From NCBI GenBank assembly GCA_005889535.1, contig VBHC01000142.1:4650-41400 (forward strand): a stretch of 36,751 bases of DNA, given 5' to 3'. The notes beneath the pieces were generated by a model that had not been told where the DNA came from, ran no database searches, and saw only the letters and a program-made list of their open reading frames with translations. Every line of letters begins with the position of its first letter. The first letter of the stretch is position 1. The translations under genes and the position numbers were made by a program. The stretch comes from Chloroflexota bacterium. Lineage in GTDB: Bacteria; Chloroflexota; Dormibacteria; CF-121. Below are positions 27,905-36,608 of this stretch, in pieces.

Positions 27905-28201
27905 GTGGCTCTGCCGGAGCGCATCTTTGTCGTGGTGGTCGAGTCGGAGGGGGATCGCGATCCGGAACGGATGCCGTTGCTAAGCCGCACGGGTGCGGGC
28001 GGAGCCCGGCACGCGCCTGCCTTCAGCAGCATGCTGCTCGCGACCACCTTCTTGAGCCGGGCCCAGCAGCTCGGCCACGTCGTCAGGCTCGATTACATCT
28101 TTCCGGCCGATGGCCGGCGCGTCGCCGATGACTTCCCTGAATACGTCATTCAGCTGGATCCCAGCCCGGAAGCCTTCTTCGGAAGCGACTCGAGCGTTTA
28201 G
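27905..28201 (+). CDS. small protein, unknown function
   Basis: This 98-residue soluble protein (IFVVVVESEGDRDPERMPLL, LGHVVRLDYIFPADGRRV) has no membrane span and no recognised domain. The composition looks coding. The GTG at 27905 is 6 bases after TATCCT (27893-27898), which fits a leaderless start independent of the lipoprotein gene 15 bases upstream. Confidence 0.65.
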   Translation: MALPERIFVVVVESEGDRDPERMPLLSRTGAGGARHAPAFSSMLLATTFLSRAQQLGHVVRLDYIFPADGRRVADDFPEYVIQLDPSPEAFFGSDSSV

Positions 28202-28232
28202 GCCGGCACAAGCTCACCGGCCACTCGGACGT

Positions 28233-28246
28233 TACATCGGCGTCAT
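28233..28246 (+). promoter_or_regulatory. putative -10 element for the first HD-GYP gene
   Basis: TACATC at 28233-28238 ends 8 bases before ATG 28247, with no ribosome site between; leaderless initiation is likely. Confidence 0.4.
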
Positions 28247-30001
28247 ATGTCGCAGTTCCGCCATCGGCTCGCCCTGAAGATCGTGCTGCCATTCGCCGCA
28301 CTCACCCTGGCGATTGGCGCCGTCGGGACGCTGACGGCCACCAACGCACTCAGTAGCCGAAGCCAGGAAGCCTTCGACAATCAGCTGATCCACGATGGCT
28401 TCGTCGCCCAGGCGATGGTGCAGGCGGGCGATGGCGATCGACGGTCAATCCTTCGTCTGCTGACCGCCGGTACCGGGCTGACCCAGAACTGGGCCAACAC
28501 GCCAGCCCTGCAGGCCTGGCTGGAGCGGGCGCTGACGATCCATCCCGACGTGGTCGTCGAAACCGTCGACAGCTCCGGGCACGAAATCGTCGGGGTCGTC
28601 GGCCACGGGGCCGTGGCCGACACGGTTACCCGGAATCGCGACCTGAGCGCCTGGCCCAGCCTCTCCTACGTGCTGACCGGCGGGGCCACCGGCCTGGACC
28701 TGGTCGTCCCCGCGCCGCGAGCTGCGATTTTCACGGGACAGCCCGTGCGCAATGCCGGCGGCGCCCTCGTAGGCGCCATCCTGGTTGGTGATTATCTCGA
28801 TGATCGGGCCTCGGCGATTCGAGCGTCGTTGCACGACGACATCACCTACTACGACATCAACGGCCAGGCGCTCGCCACCTCATTGAGCCTCGCACCCGGT
28901 CAGGGGTCGACCCTCGCCCTGGACACGACGACGCGGAATCGAGTCGGTCCGACCAGGGTGGTCGAACTGTCGCGGACCGCTGGCGGTCCGGGGATGGAAA
29001 TCGTCTCGCCCTGGGTGGTACGCACGGTGAACCTCGGCTACGTTGGGACGACCGGGTCGACGGCCGGCCTGCTGGCCGACACGAACCAGCTGCGCATCAT
29101 CCTGGTCGTGCTATTCCTCGCCGGCGTCCTCTTCACGCTGGCGATCGGCGTCTGGCTGGCGCGCCGGATCACCCGGCCGGTCCACCGCCTTGTCGAGGCG
29201 ACGCGGCTTGTCAGCGCCGGCGACCTGGAGCACCAGACGCCGTTAACGACCCGCGACGAGATTGGCGAGCTTACGGAGTCCTTCAATCAGATGACGCGCT
29301 CACTTAAAGACAAGAGCGCGTCCCTGAAGGTCACAATGACCCAGCTACAGGACACCTATTTGATGACGATCGAGGCGCTGGCGGCGGCGGTCGAGGCCCG
29401 CGACCCGTACACCCATGGTCACACCCAACGGGTCGAGGAGTACGCGGTGATCATGGCAAAGGCGCTGGGGTGCGACGAGACCGAGATCAGCGCCATCCGC
29501 CGCGCCAGTGTGTTGCACGACATCGGCAAGATCGGAATCGAAGACGTGATCCTGCGCAAGCAAGCGCGCCTCGAGCCCGAGGAGGAGATCCGAATGCAGA
29601 AACACCCGGTGATCGGCGTGGACATGCTGAAGGGCATCGACTTCCTCGACCCGGTGTTGCCGCTGGTCCGCAACCATCACGAGCGCTGGGACGGCAACGG
29701 CTATCCCGATCAGCTGCATGCCGATGAGATCCCACTTGGCGCTCGGATCCTGGCGGTGGCCGATGCCCTGGACGCCATGACTTCCGATCGACCCTACCGC
29801 GCGGCCCGCACTTTCGAATACGCGAAGACCGAGATCCTGAAAGGCTCTACCACGCACTTCGATCCTGAGGTGGTCACCGCCTTCATCAAAAGCCAGCGCG
29901 CGATCGAGGACCTGCTTCGACAGGCCGCCGCTGACGAGGTGAATCACCACCCAGACCCCGGCGATCTCGGCGGCTGGCGTTTGCACGTCGTCGGCCGCTA
30001 G
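28247..30001 (+). CDS. membrane HAMP / HD-GYP domain protein (putative cyclic-di-GMP phosphodiesterase)
   Basis: This 584-residue protein has a first span (about 9-31: LKIVLPFAALTLAIGAVGTL), a periplasmic sensor region of about 250 residues with a Cache-like fold (TGQPVRNAGGALVGAILVGD), a second span (about 282-302) and a HAMP domain (RRITRPVHRLVEATRLVSAG...DEIGELTESFNQM). A C-terminal HD-GYP domain follows: HTQRVEEYA, HDIGKIG (His424-Asp425), HPVIGVDMLK, NHHERWDGNGYP and ADALDAMTSDRPYR. All metal-ligand motifs and the GYP triad are intact, so hydrolysis of cyclic-di-GMP is expected. It faces a second HD-GYP gene of the same design about 0.9 kb away. Confidence 0.93.
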   Translation: MSQFRHRLALKIVLPFAALTLAIGAVGTLTATNALSSRSQEAFDNQLIHDGFVAQAMVQAGDGDRRSILRLLTAGTGLTQNWANTPALQAWLERALTIHPDVVVETVDSSGHEIVGVVGHGAVADTVTRNRDLSAWPSLSYVLTGGATGLDLVVPAPRAAIFTGQPVRNAGGALVGAILVGDYLDDRASAIRASLHDDITYYDINGQALATSLSLAPGQGSTLALDTTTRNRVGPTRVVELSRTAGGPGMEIVSPWVVRTVNLGYVGTTGSTAGLLADTNQLRIILVVLFLAGVLFTLAIGVWLARRITRPVHRLVEATRLVSAGDLEHQTPLTTRDEIGELTESFNQMTRSLKDKSASLKVTMTQLQDTYLMTIEALAAAVEARDPYTHGHTQRVEEYAVIMAKALGCDETEISAIRRASVLHDIGKIGIEDVILRKQARLEPEEEIRMQKHPVIGVDMLKGIDFLDPVLPLVRNHHERWDGNGYPDQLHADEIPLGARILAVADALDAMTSDRPYRAARTFEYAKTEILKGSTTHFDPEVVTAFIKSQRAIEDLLRQAAADEVNHHPDPGDLGGWRLHVVGR

Positions 30002-30004
30002 GTC

Positions 30005-30018
30005 GGCGCGATCGCGCC
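30005..30018. other. 14-base perfect palindrome in convergent gap
   Basis: GGCGCGATCGCGCC is self-complementary and sits alone in the 24-base gap between two convergent genes. It could be a site for a dimeric protein or part of a bidirectional terminator, but no loop or T-run is present. Confidence 0.35.
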
Positions 30019-30025
30019 TCAGCCG

Positions 30026-30901
30026 TCAGCTGCGGGAGAGAGAAATTTGCACGTTGGTCGTGTGTCCGGTCTTCACCGTCACGACCTGGCTCTGGGTGAC
30101 GAATCCAATCGCTGAAACAGTTAGCGTATAGCTCCCGCTGAGCACGATCGCGTATGAGAAGTTTCCGTTGAGGTCGCTGACGCGGACCATCCCATCGGAG
30201 AGGGTGACCGTCGCGGCCGCAATTGGGGCCTTGCTCAGGCTGTCGATCACCGCCCCGTTGAGTGAGCCAAAGACGGTGACGCTGACCAGCCTGAACACGA
30301 CGTTCGTTTTCTGTCCGCCGTTGACGGTCACCGCCTGGCTGGCGCTGCTATAGCCGTTCGCCTTCGCCATGACGGTGTAGGTTCCGGGACTGACGCTGAG
30401 GCTGAAGTTGCCGTTGGTGTCGGTGAGCACGGACTGTCCGCCCGGGCTGACGGAAACCGTGGCCGCGATGATGGGAAGACGCGTCTGGCTGTCGGTCACC
30501 TGGCCGGCAATGGTCGCTGAGCCAGGCGTCGCCGTCGGCGTGGGGCCCGGGAGCGGGCTGCTGGGACTTGGCAACGGCAGCGGCACCGGGCGTGGGGTCG
30601 GCGTCGGTGACGCCGAGGCTTGTGGCTTTGGCGTCGCGGAGCCGCGACTGGGAGTTGGCGTCGGGAGGGCCGGCTTCGCCGCGTCCTGGTTGGCGTCGTC
30701 GAGCACACGCAGCGAGAGGGGTGCCAGTCGCTGGTCGGAATCGCCGGCATAGGTGGACAGCGTGAGTCCGTGGACATTGACGCCAACTACCAGCAGGCCG
30801 GGGATGCTCGATGCCACCGCCGCGGTTAGCCAGAACACCATCCCGAACAGGGGAAGCAATGCCAGAATCGCCAGGCTCCGAAGTGGCCGATGCCGGTTCA
30901 T
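30026..30901 (-). CDS. exported protein with two carboxypeptidase-regulatory-like domains
   Basis: This 291-residue protein has an N-terminal hydrophobic signal/anchor (LAILALLPLFGMVFWLTAAV) and a Pro/Thr/Ser-rich linker (about 75-125, SPTPTPRPVPLPLPSPS). Two tandem CarboxypepD_reg-like beta-sandwich domains follow (about 127-208: IAGQVTDSQTRLPIIAATV, TDTNGNFSLSVSPGTYTV; and about 212-291: GSLNGAVIDSLSKAPIAAAT, DLNGNFSYAIVLSGSYTLTV). Such domains are carbohydrate- or protein-binding modules. The ATG overlaps the upstream HD-GYP stop by 4 bases (ATGA), so signalling enzyme and surface protein are co-expressed. Confidence 0.83.
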   Translation of the reverse strand: MNRHRPLRSLAILALLPLFGMVFWLTAAVASSIPGLLVVGVNVHGLTLSTYAGDSDQRLAPLSLRVLDDANQDAAKPALPTPTPSRGSATPKPQASASPTPTPRPVPLPLPSPSSPLPGPTPTATPGSATIAGQVTDSQTRLPIIAATVSVSPGGQSVLTDTNGNFSLSVSPGTYTVMAKANGYSSASQAVTVNGGQKTNVVFRLVSVTVFGSLNGAVIDSLSKAPIAAATVTLSDGMVRVSDLNGNFSYAIVLSGSYTLTVSAIGFVTQSQVVTVKTGHTTNVQISLSRS

Positions 30902-32586
30902 GCCGCTTCCGGCTCGGCGACCGCTGCGCCTCGCCGTCCGCTCCTGCGGAGAATGCTTTCAATCGCAGGGCGTCGGGTGAGGAACGCCGTCACGACGTCC
31001 GGGTCGAACTGCAGGCCCGCCTCGATGCGGATGGCGGCCGTTGCCGCCTCGAAGCTCAAGCCCTCGCGGTAGGGTCGGTCGGAGGTGAGGGCGTCGAAGA
31101 CGTCGGCCACAGCCAGGATGCGCACCGGTAGTGGGATCGCTGTCCCCGTCAGTCCCGTCGGATAACCGGCCCCATCCCAACGCTCATGGTGGTAGAGCAC
31201 GCCCGGCAAGCTGGGCTGCAAGAAGCGCAGACCCTTGAGCATGTCGTAGCCGATTCGGGGATGCGCGCGCATGTCGTCGGCTTCCGAATCGCTGAGCGGG
31301 CCCGGCTTGCGGAGCACCTTGTCCTCCACGCCGATCTTGCCAATGTCGTGGAGCAGTGCCGCACGGCGCAGCGCCTCGCGATCCTTTGCGCAGAGCCGCA
31401 TCGCGTCCGCGATTTCGAGGCTCACGGCGGCGACCCGCGCTGAGTGGCCGAAGGTGGTGGAGTCCCGAGCGTCGATGGCGCGGGCCAGCGCCTCCATGCT
31501 GGCGAAGGTGGTCTCCTCGAGCGCCGCTGTCTTCTCCTCCAGGCTGGCCGTCATCTCATTGAAGGTTCGCGCCAGGTACCCGATCTCATCCTGGGAGGCG
31601 ACCGTCGCGCGGTGGTGCAGGTCACCCGCAGAAACTTCCCGCATCGACCGCACCAGCAACTCCACCGGACGGGTCAGCAGTGAAGCGGTCACCGTCCCAA
31701 CCAGCAAGGTGAGCAAGGCTGCAGCGGTGAAGATGAGCGTCAGGATGAGGCGCTGCTGGGCCACCAAGCTTAGGAGGGAGCCCGCGTCGGCTGCCATCGC
31801 GAGAAATCCGACCTGGATTCCGTGAATCGTCCAGGTGCTGAAGAGGGTGTGATAGAGGTGACCGCCCAGTGTCTGATTGACGCGCACGGCGTTTTCCGCG
31901 GTGAGCTGGCGGCGTACGGTCTCACTGGCAACCGGTGCGGCGCGCAGGGTCGTGGCCAGCGGTACCCCAGAAAGATCGTAGAAGGTCGCCCCTGGAATCC
32001 CGGCGGCGACTTCGGTGAGCGACTCTCCGAGCAGCACGGCGCCGATGATGCGTTCGCTGGTGATCCGCACCGCTCCCGCCCAATACAGAACCGGCTGGCC
32101 GGGCTGACCGCTGAGAAAGGCTCGCCGCTCACCGGCATCCGCGCCTGCCAGCACGCTGACCACCGCAGGCTGGGCTCGAAAGACGCCGGAGTCGGTCACG
32201 TCGATCGGGCTCGGACCGTTGGGCGAGCCCTGGATGCGAAGCAGTTCCTTACCGTTGACGTCGAGGACACGCAGTTGAATGCCGGCCGCCGGCACGTTCG
32301 CGGCGATCGGCGTTAGCAGTCGGGCGAGCCCGGCAGCATCGCCGGAAGCAAGCGCTTCGGCCACGCCGACCGTGTCGGTCGCCCGGCGCAGGTCGGCCAT
32401 CCGGTCGGCGTCCAGCTGCGCCAGCAACTGATTGGCCTGGAGGCTGCTGTGGAGCAGCTTCGCGTCGAACTCGGCTGCTGCGGCATTCGTGAGCTGGGCT
32501 GTTGCCACGCCTGTGCCGGTAACACCAACGAAGACCAGCAGCACGGCGAACGGCAAGATGATCTTGTAGCGGATGGAAAGCCGCAT
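30898..32586 (-). CDS. membrane HAMP / HD-GYP domain protein (putative cyclic-di-GMP phosphodiesterase)
   Basis: This 562-residue protein has the same architecture as the gene at 28247: first span (YKIILPFAVLLVFVGVTGTG), a periplasmic sensor of about 245 residues, second span (LILTLIFTAAALLTLLVGTV), HAMP (LLTRPVELLVRSMREVSAG, DEIGYLARTFNEM) and a C-terminal HD-GYP domain. The HD-GYP motifs are GHSARVAAVS, HDIGKIGVEDKVLRK, HPRIGYDMLKGL, YHHERWDGAGYP and ADVFDALTSDRPYREG, all intact. The sensor regions of the two proteins differ considerably, so they probably read different signals. It heads the operon with the carboxypeptidase-regulatory-like gene. Confidence 0.93.
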   Translation of the reverse strand: MRLSIRYKIILPFAVLLVFVGVTGTGVATAQLTNAAAAEFDAKLLHSSLQANQLLAQLDADRMADLRRATDTVGVAEALASGDAAGLARLLTPIAANVPAAGIQLRVLDVNGKELLRIQGSPNGPSPIDVTDSGVFRAQPAVVSVLAGADAGERRAFLSGQPGQPVLYWAGAVRITSERIIGAVLLGESLTEVAAGIPGATFYDLSGVPLATTLRAAPVASETVRRQLTAENAVRVNQTLGGHLYHTLFSTWTIHGIQVGFLAMAADAGSLLSLVAQQRLILTLIFTAAALLTLLVGTVTASLLTRPVELLVRSMREVSAGDLHHRATVASQDEIGYLARTFNEMTASLEEKTAALEETTFASMEALARAIDARDSTTFGHSARVAAVSLEIADAMRLCAKDREALRRAALLHDIGKIGVEDKVLRKPGPLSDSEADDMRAHPRIGYDMLKGLRFLQPSLPGVLYHHERWDGAGYPTGLTGTAIPLPVRILAVADVFDALTSDRPYREGLSFEAATAAIRIEAGLQFDPDVVTAFLTRRPAIESILRRSGRRGAAVAEPEAA

Positions 32587-32709
32587 GGCGTTTCCACCCG
32601 ATGATGTCGCCGCCGACTTGCAGCTACCGTTGCGTCCGTAAGGTTCGGCGGCCGTTTAGCCCATCTGGACCACCCGGACGGCCAAGTGGCGGATGGAGTG
32701 ATGGGCCGT

Positions 32710-33006
32710 TTAGCGGCGTTTCTTGCGCTCGGCGCGACGGGCCTCCCAGAACGCGAGCCCACGGCGCAGGCGCCGCAGCTCGGCCTCCAGGAAGGGGATA
32801 TCGTTGCCGCTCAACTCATTGCGCATGTCCGGAACCTTCTCGACCTCCCGCTGCGTCTCGCCGAGCAGCCCCTCCTTGAACCGGATCATCTCCCCGTAGA
32901 CAGCGCACCAGTGCTCGATGTCGTCGGGATCGTTGCTGTCTCGGTTCTCACCTTCCATGAACCGGTCGAAGTCGACCATCCGCTGCATGAAGTCGAGCGC
33001 TTTCAT
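32710..33006 (-). CDS. small charged protein, unknown function
   Basis: This 98-residue soluble, strongly charged protein (FMQRMVDFDRFMEGENRD, AELRRLRRGLAFWEARRAER) is probably helical, with a basic end. No family is recognised. Its reality is supported by TATCAT on the minus strand (33020-33015) ending exactly 8 bases before ATG 33006, the same leaderless spacing as in neighbouring genes. It is divergent from the HtrA-like protease. The 123 bases between its end and the HD-GYP start at 32586 hold nothing I recognise. Confidence 0.68.
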   Translation of the reverse strand: MKALDFMQRMVDFDRFMEGENRDSNDPDDIEHWCAVYGEMIRFKEGLLGETQREVEKVPDMRNELSGNDIPFLEAELRRLRRGLAFWEARRAERKKRR

Positions 33007-33062
33007 CGAAGCACATGATAATGGCTTGTTTAAGCTTCTTGCCGCTGGGTACGACCGTGGAA

Positions 33063-33974
33063 ATGCTGTCCGACGTTGATCTGCTCGATGCCTATTCCCG
33101 CGCCGTGATCTCCGTCGTCGACACGGTTGGCCCGGCCGTCGTCGGCGTAAGCGGCGTCGGTACCGGCATGCTGATCACGCCCGACGGTTACGCCCTGACG
33201 AACAGCCACGTCGCCAGCGCCGTGAAAGCCTATGAGCTGACGCTGCGCGATGGCACGACGCTCAAAGCGGAGCTGGTCGGGAAGGATCCCCACACCGACC
33301 TCGCGGTGCTGCGCGCCTCGGGCACCGGCTTGCCGCATGCCCGGCTGGGCGACTCCGGCCAGTTGCGCGTGGGCCAGCTCGTGGTCGCCATCGGGCATCC
33401 CTTCGGCTTTCAATCGACGGTGACCACCGGCGTCGTCAGCGCGCTCGGTCGTACCATGCGGGCCCAGAGCGGACGCACGATCGAGAACATCATCCAGACC
33501 GACGCCGCCCTCAATCCCGGCAACTCGGGCGGCCCGCTGGTGGACACCCGTGGCCAGGTGGTTGGCATCAACACCGCCATCATCGCCATGGCGCAGGGGA
33601 TCTGCTTTGCCGTCCCCAGTAACACCGCGCAGCGCGTCGTGTCACTCTTGATCCGCGACGGTCGTTTGGTCCGCTCTTATCTGGGCATCACCGGCGAATC
33701 CTGGCCGATCCACCGCCGGGTCAGCCGCTACTACCACCTCGAGCAGGAGAGCGGCGTGCGAGTTGCCCATATCGATCCGAATGGGCCGGCCCAGCACGCC
33801 GGCTTCAAGAAGGAGGACGTGCTCATCAGCCTGGCCAATCACTCGATGAAGGGCGTCGACGACCTCCAGCACTTCCTGACCGACTGGCCGGTTGGCATCC
33901 CGGCCGAGGCCCAGCTGCTGCGCGGCACCGAGCTGCTCAAGCGAACCATCATCCCCACCGAGCTCAAGAGCTAA
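33063..33974 (+). CDS. HtrA/DegP-like trypsin-fold serine protease with PDZ domain
   Basis: This protein of about 303 residues has the HtrA catalytic triad: His in ALTNSHVAS, Asp in HTDLAVL and Ser in NPGNSGGPL. Supporting segments are VVAIGHPFGFQSTVT, IIQTDAALNPG and GICFAVPSNTA. A single PDZ domain follows (about 215-300: SGVRVAHIDPNGPAQHAGFK, DVLISLANHSMKGVDDLQHF). No signal peptide or membrane anchor is present, unlike most DegP/HtrA, so it may act in the cytosol. ATG 33063 follows TACGAC by 7 bases; GTG 33057 and ATG 33015 are alternatives. The last 11 bases overlap the LysE-type gene on the other strand. Confidence 0.9.
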   Translation: MLSDVDLLDAYSRAVISVVDTVGPAVVGVSGVGTGMLITPDGYALTNSHVASAVKAYELTLRDGTTLKAELVGKDPHTDLAVLRASGTGLPHARLGDSGQLRVGQLVVAIGHPFGFQSTVTTGVVSALGRTMRAQSGRTIENIIQTDAALNPGNSGGPLVDTRGQVVGINTAIIAMAQGICFAVPSNTAQRVVSLLIRDGRLVRSYLGITGESWPIHRRVSRYYHLEQESGVRVAHIDPNGPAQHAGFKKEDVLISLANHSMKGVDDLQHFLTDWPVGIPAEAQLLRGTELLKRTIIPTELKS

Positions 33975-34593
33975 CGGCGGTCGCCGCCACGAGGCCGAAC
34001 CCGATCAAGGCTAGGCCTGATCCGATCGCAATCACACGGGTGACCGCCGGCGTGACTCGATGGCGCAGGGCCGACACCAGGGCGGTCATCACCACCCACC
34101 ACGTGGCCGACCCCACCATGACACCTACCACGAGACCGATGGCCGGTGGCCAGCCTGCTCCGACTCGCAATCCGAGCCCGGCAAACACGGCCGTGAACGA
34201 CAGAATCGTAGGCGGGTTACCAAGCGTGAGTGCCAGGATTGAAAGGTAGGCGCTGGCCAGCCGTTTCCGCGTCCCATTTCGCTCCCCGTCATGGGGGTTG
34301 TCGGCGTGAACTCCATGCACGATCAGGACCCGCAAGCCGATCAATACCAAGGCAATTCCACCAGCCAGGCCGATCCAGTGGCGTTGCCCGATCAGAAAAT
34401 TGGTGACGACGGCCACGCCGAAGGCAGCGAGCGCCGCGTAGGTCGCGTCGCCGGTGGCAACCCCGAGCCCCGAGACGAGCCCGTTACGCCACCCGCCGGC
34501 GAGCGTCCGGCGAAGAACCAGGAAGAAGATCGGGCCCGGCGACGCCGCGATCGGAAACCCGACGAGGAATCCGAGCGCCAGGGCGCTGGCCAT
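33964..34593 (-). CDS. LysE-family translocator (amino-acid exporter)
   Basis: This 209-residue protein has about six membrane spans and the LysE/RhtB opening: GFLVGFPIAASPGPIFFLVLRRTL (quoted in part), then GLVSGLGVATGDATYAALAAFGV, LTLGNPPTILSFTAVFAGLG and a C-terminal SGLALIGFGLVAA. Family members export amino acids or small metabolites; the substrate is not predictable. AGAAGGAG directly precedes the ATG and TACAAT lies about 20 bases upstream as a possible -10. It is separated from the upstream secreted-protein gene by a strong hairpin. Confidence 0.87.
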   Translation of the reverse strand: MASALALGFLVGFPIAASPGPIFFLVLRRTLAGGWRNGLVSGLGVATGDATYAALAAFGVAVVTNFLIGQRHWIGLAGGIALVLIGLRVLIVHGVHADNPHDGERNGTRKRLASAYLSILALTLGNPPTILSFTAVFAGLGLRVGAGWPPAIGLVVGVMVGSATWWVVMTALVSALRHRVTPAVTRVIAIGSGLALIGFGLVAATAVSS

Positions 34594-34643
34594 CTCCTTC
34601 TCGCATGCGCTGCATTGTAGGCCCGACTGACCGTTCCGACACG

Positions 34644-34673
34644 CTGCCGGGGAGGATTACTCCTCCCCGGCAG
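34644..34673 (-). terminator. strong 13-bp hairpin after the secreted beta-propeller gene
   Basis: CTGCCGGGGAGGA (34644-34656) and TCCTCCCCGGCAG (34661-34673) form a perfect 13-base-pair stem with a TTAC loop, 14 bases past the end of the upstream gene on the minus strand. There is no T-tract. It should stop that transcript before the LysE-type gene. Confidence 0.75.
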
Positions 34674-34687
34674 ACCCAATCAGCCGG

Positions 34688-36517
34688 TTACGGTATGGCG
34701 AGCGTCGCCACCACCTGTTGCTGGTAGTGCGTGGGATTCGTCCCATCACTCGCCGTGCTCACCGACGTCGAGACGCTAGTCGTGCCATTAAACGTATTGC
34801 CGAAGTAGTCGCCAATGAACGTAGCGCTTGGGGAACAGACGCAGAACCGCAGCGGTGAATTGAGCTGCGGATCCCACGTGTGCTGGCTGATCCGGATGTT
34901 GTGGCCGATGGGGTTCAGGTTGGCACGGTAGAACTGGATGCTGGTGTTGACACAATAGTTCGTCGCGCCGTACGGTGGCAGGCTGCCGCTGTAATTCGGG
35001 TTGACCTGGTCGAGTGCCAGGCCGGCTGCGGCCGCCTCGGCTGTTCCCGCCTCGGGGCACGCCAATCTCCGGTCGTAGAAATTCACGCTGACCGTGCCGT
35101 TGGCCGCTGCTGCCAGGTTGGGCTGGAATTCGTCCGCCGGCGAGGCGTTATCGTTTACCAGGATCGGAAGACTCCAGGTCATGCCACCGTCGAGCGAGGC
35201 AGTGAGCTTGACGTTGGAGACGCCGTTACTCTCCTGGTTGTAGGCGATGTAGAGCGGGTAATTTCCGTTCACCGTGGTCAGGCCTACCGCGAAGGTGTTG
35301 TCGATGCCGTCGGTGAACGTCGTGTTGGCATAGCCACCGACAAACGAGGGAATCAGGATGTTGGAAACCGCGGTTGAAAGGAACGTCCAGGTCTTCCCAC
35401 CGTCCCTCGACTTATCTACCGAAACCGTGATGCAGCATTTGCCATGTTGTGACGGGAAGTTGGTAATCGACGTGTACACAGTCCCGTCAGGGGCGACGTG
35501 CGGAAGCAGGTAGGTGTCGCTCGCCGTGTTGTTGACGGTAGGCAGAAGCTGCGGAGCCGACCAGTCGGTGTGGGTGCCATCAGGAAGCGCCTTGGCCGTT
35601 GAGACAAAGGGCTTGCTGTTGAGGCCGTCGAAGACCGCCCACATCGCGTAGATCGTGTTGTAGAAGTGGCTCGTCGGGTTGGTATCGATCGTGAGCCATT
35701 GCTTGTCCGGTTCCTGGCCTTTCTTAGGGTAGATCGCGACGTAGTCCGGGGCATTGTTGTGAGTAGTGATCCAGCTCTGCGACAGCGGAACACCAGTGAT
35801 CGGATGCGCCGGATGAACAGCAATCGAGATCACCTCCGCGGGCACGCCAGGGTTGGGCTCCTTGTTTGGGTTGGTCTGGTAGTTGTGGGAGCCGTCGGCG
35901 TTGTAATAGAACTGGTAGGGCAGGTTCAGCTCGTAATAGTTGCCGAAGCCGTCGAAGGCGCCCACCGGGTCGGTGTTATCGGTCCAGCCTTCGTATCCCG
36001 GGATGTGACCCTGCACGGACCACGTCGTACCGCCGTCGAAGGACTCGTAGAAGCCGAGCAGGTGGTTGTAGCCCTCGGCGCTGACGATCCACTTCACGGA
36101 TCCGATTAGATGGTTCGGGTCGGTCGGATCGACGCGGATGTCCGATTCCGAATGGTTCTTGACCACGTCAGGCGGTCCTATCCCATAGCCCGGATTACTG
36201 GTCGACTGTTGCGCATACGGACCCTGGTTCTCGTGCGTGGTTGCCGTGTTCGGACCGCAGGCGCTTTCGCCGGTGTAACCGTCGTTGGGACCGGCATTCG
36301 CGGCGTACTGCACTTCCGGCGTATAGCAGCTGGTTTGTTGGGTGGTGGCAAAGACGTTGGTCACGCGGCTTGCCGCGTAGCTGTTCTCGTACGCCGTGTT
36401 CGCCTGCGTTCGCGAGCCGCCCGGCCCAGATGCCGATGCCGCCGAGGCCGGCAGGATGGCATAACCAACGATCAGGGCAAATGGGATCGATAACGTCAGT
36501 AGGCGGCGCTTCTTCAA
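34688..36517 (-). CDS. secreted sialidase-like beta-propeller protein with Asp-boxes
   Basis: This 609-residue exported protein has a signal peptide (MKKRRLLTLSIPFALIVGYA, cleavage near ASA). The body has BNR/Asp-box repeats typical of sialidase-like propellers: ESFDGGTTW, KSRDGGKTW and ASLDGGMTW, plus DPTDPNHL and AVHPAHPI blades. It is rich in Asn, Thr, Tyr and cysteines (TSCYTPE, GKCCITV, FCVCSPS). Asp-boxes alone do not prove sialidase activity, and I do not see the arginine triad with certainty, so a glycan-binding or structural role is equally possible. The start is TTG 36517, set by AGGAGGG with 6-base spacing; ATG 36538 lies upstream of that ribosome site and is unlikely. It has its own promoter. 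Confidence 0.85.
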   Translation of the reverse strand: MKKRRLLTLSIPFALIVGYAILPASAASASGPGGSRTQANTAYENSYAASRVTNVFATTQQTSCYTPEVQYAANAGPNDGYTGESACGPNTATTHENQGPYAQQSTSNPGYGIGPPDVVKNHSESDIRVDPTDPNHLIGSVKWIVSAEGYNHLLGFYESFDGGTTWSVQGHIPGYEGWTDNTDPVGAFDGFGNYYELNLPYQFYYNADGSHNYQTNPNKEPNPGVPAEVISIAVHPAHPITGVPLSQSWITTHNNAPDYVAIYPKKGQEPDKQWLTIDTNPTSHFYNTIYAMWAVFDGLNSKPFVSTAKALPDGTHTDWSAPQLLPTVNNTASDTYLLPHVAPDGTVYTSITNFPSQHGKCCITVSVDKSRDGGKTWTFLSTAVSNILIPSFVGGYANTTFTDGIDNTFAVGLTTVNGNYPLYIAYNQESNGVSNVKLTASLDGGMTWSLPILVNDNASPADEFQPNLAAAANGTVSVNFYDRRLACPEAGTAEAAAAGLALDQVNPNYSGSLPPYGATNYCVNTSIQFYRANLNPIGHNIRISQHTWDPQLNSPLRFCVCSPSATFIGDYFGNTFNGTTSVSTSVSTASDGTNPTHYQQQVVATLAIP

Positions 36518-36579
36518 GGTTATCCCTCCTGTGGTCACGGATGACGGCCGACAGCCGCCCTGCCCTGGGTACGTTTGAG

Positions 36580-36608
36580 ACGATAGCCTATTAAGTTTTG
36601 GAAAACAA
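36580..36608 (-). promoter_or_regulatory. sigma-70-type promoter of the secreted propeller gene
   Basis: On the minus strand TTGTTT (36608-36603) and TATCGT (36585-36580) are 17 bases apart. The predicted start near 36573 gives a leader of about 56 bases containing AGGAGGG, so unlike many neighbours this gene is leadered. Confidence 0.5.

Noticed and set aside
34688-36538. Start of the propeller protein at ATG 36538
   Set aside because: A perfect AGGAGGG lies downstream of that ATG, with ideal spacing to TTG 36517, which also gives a standard signal peptide.
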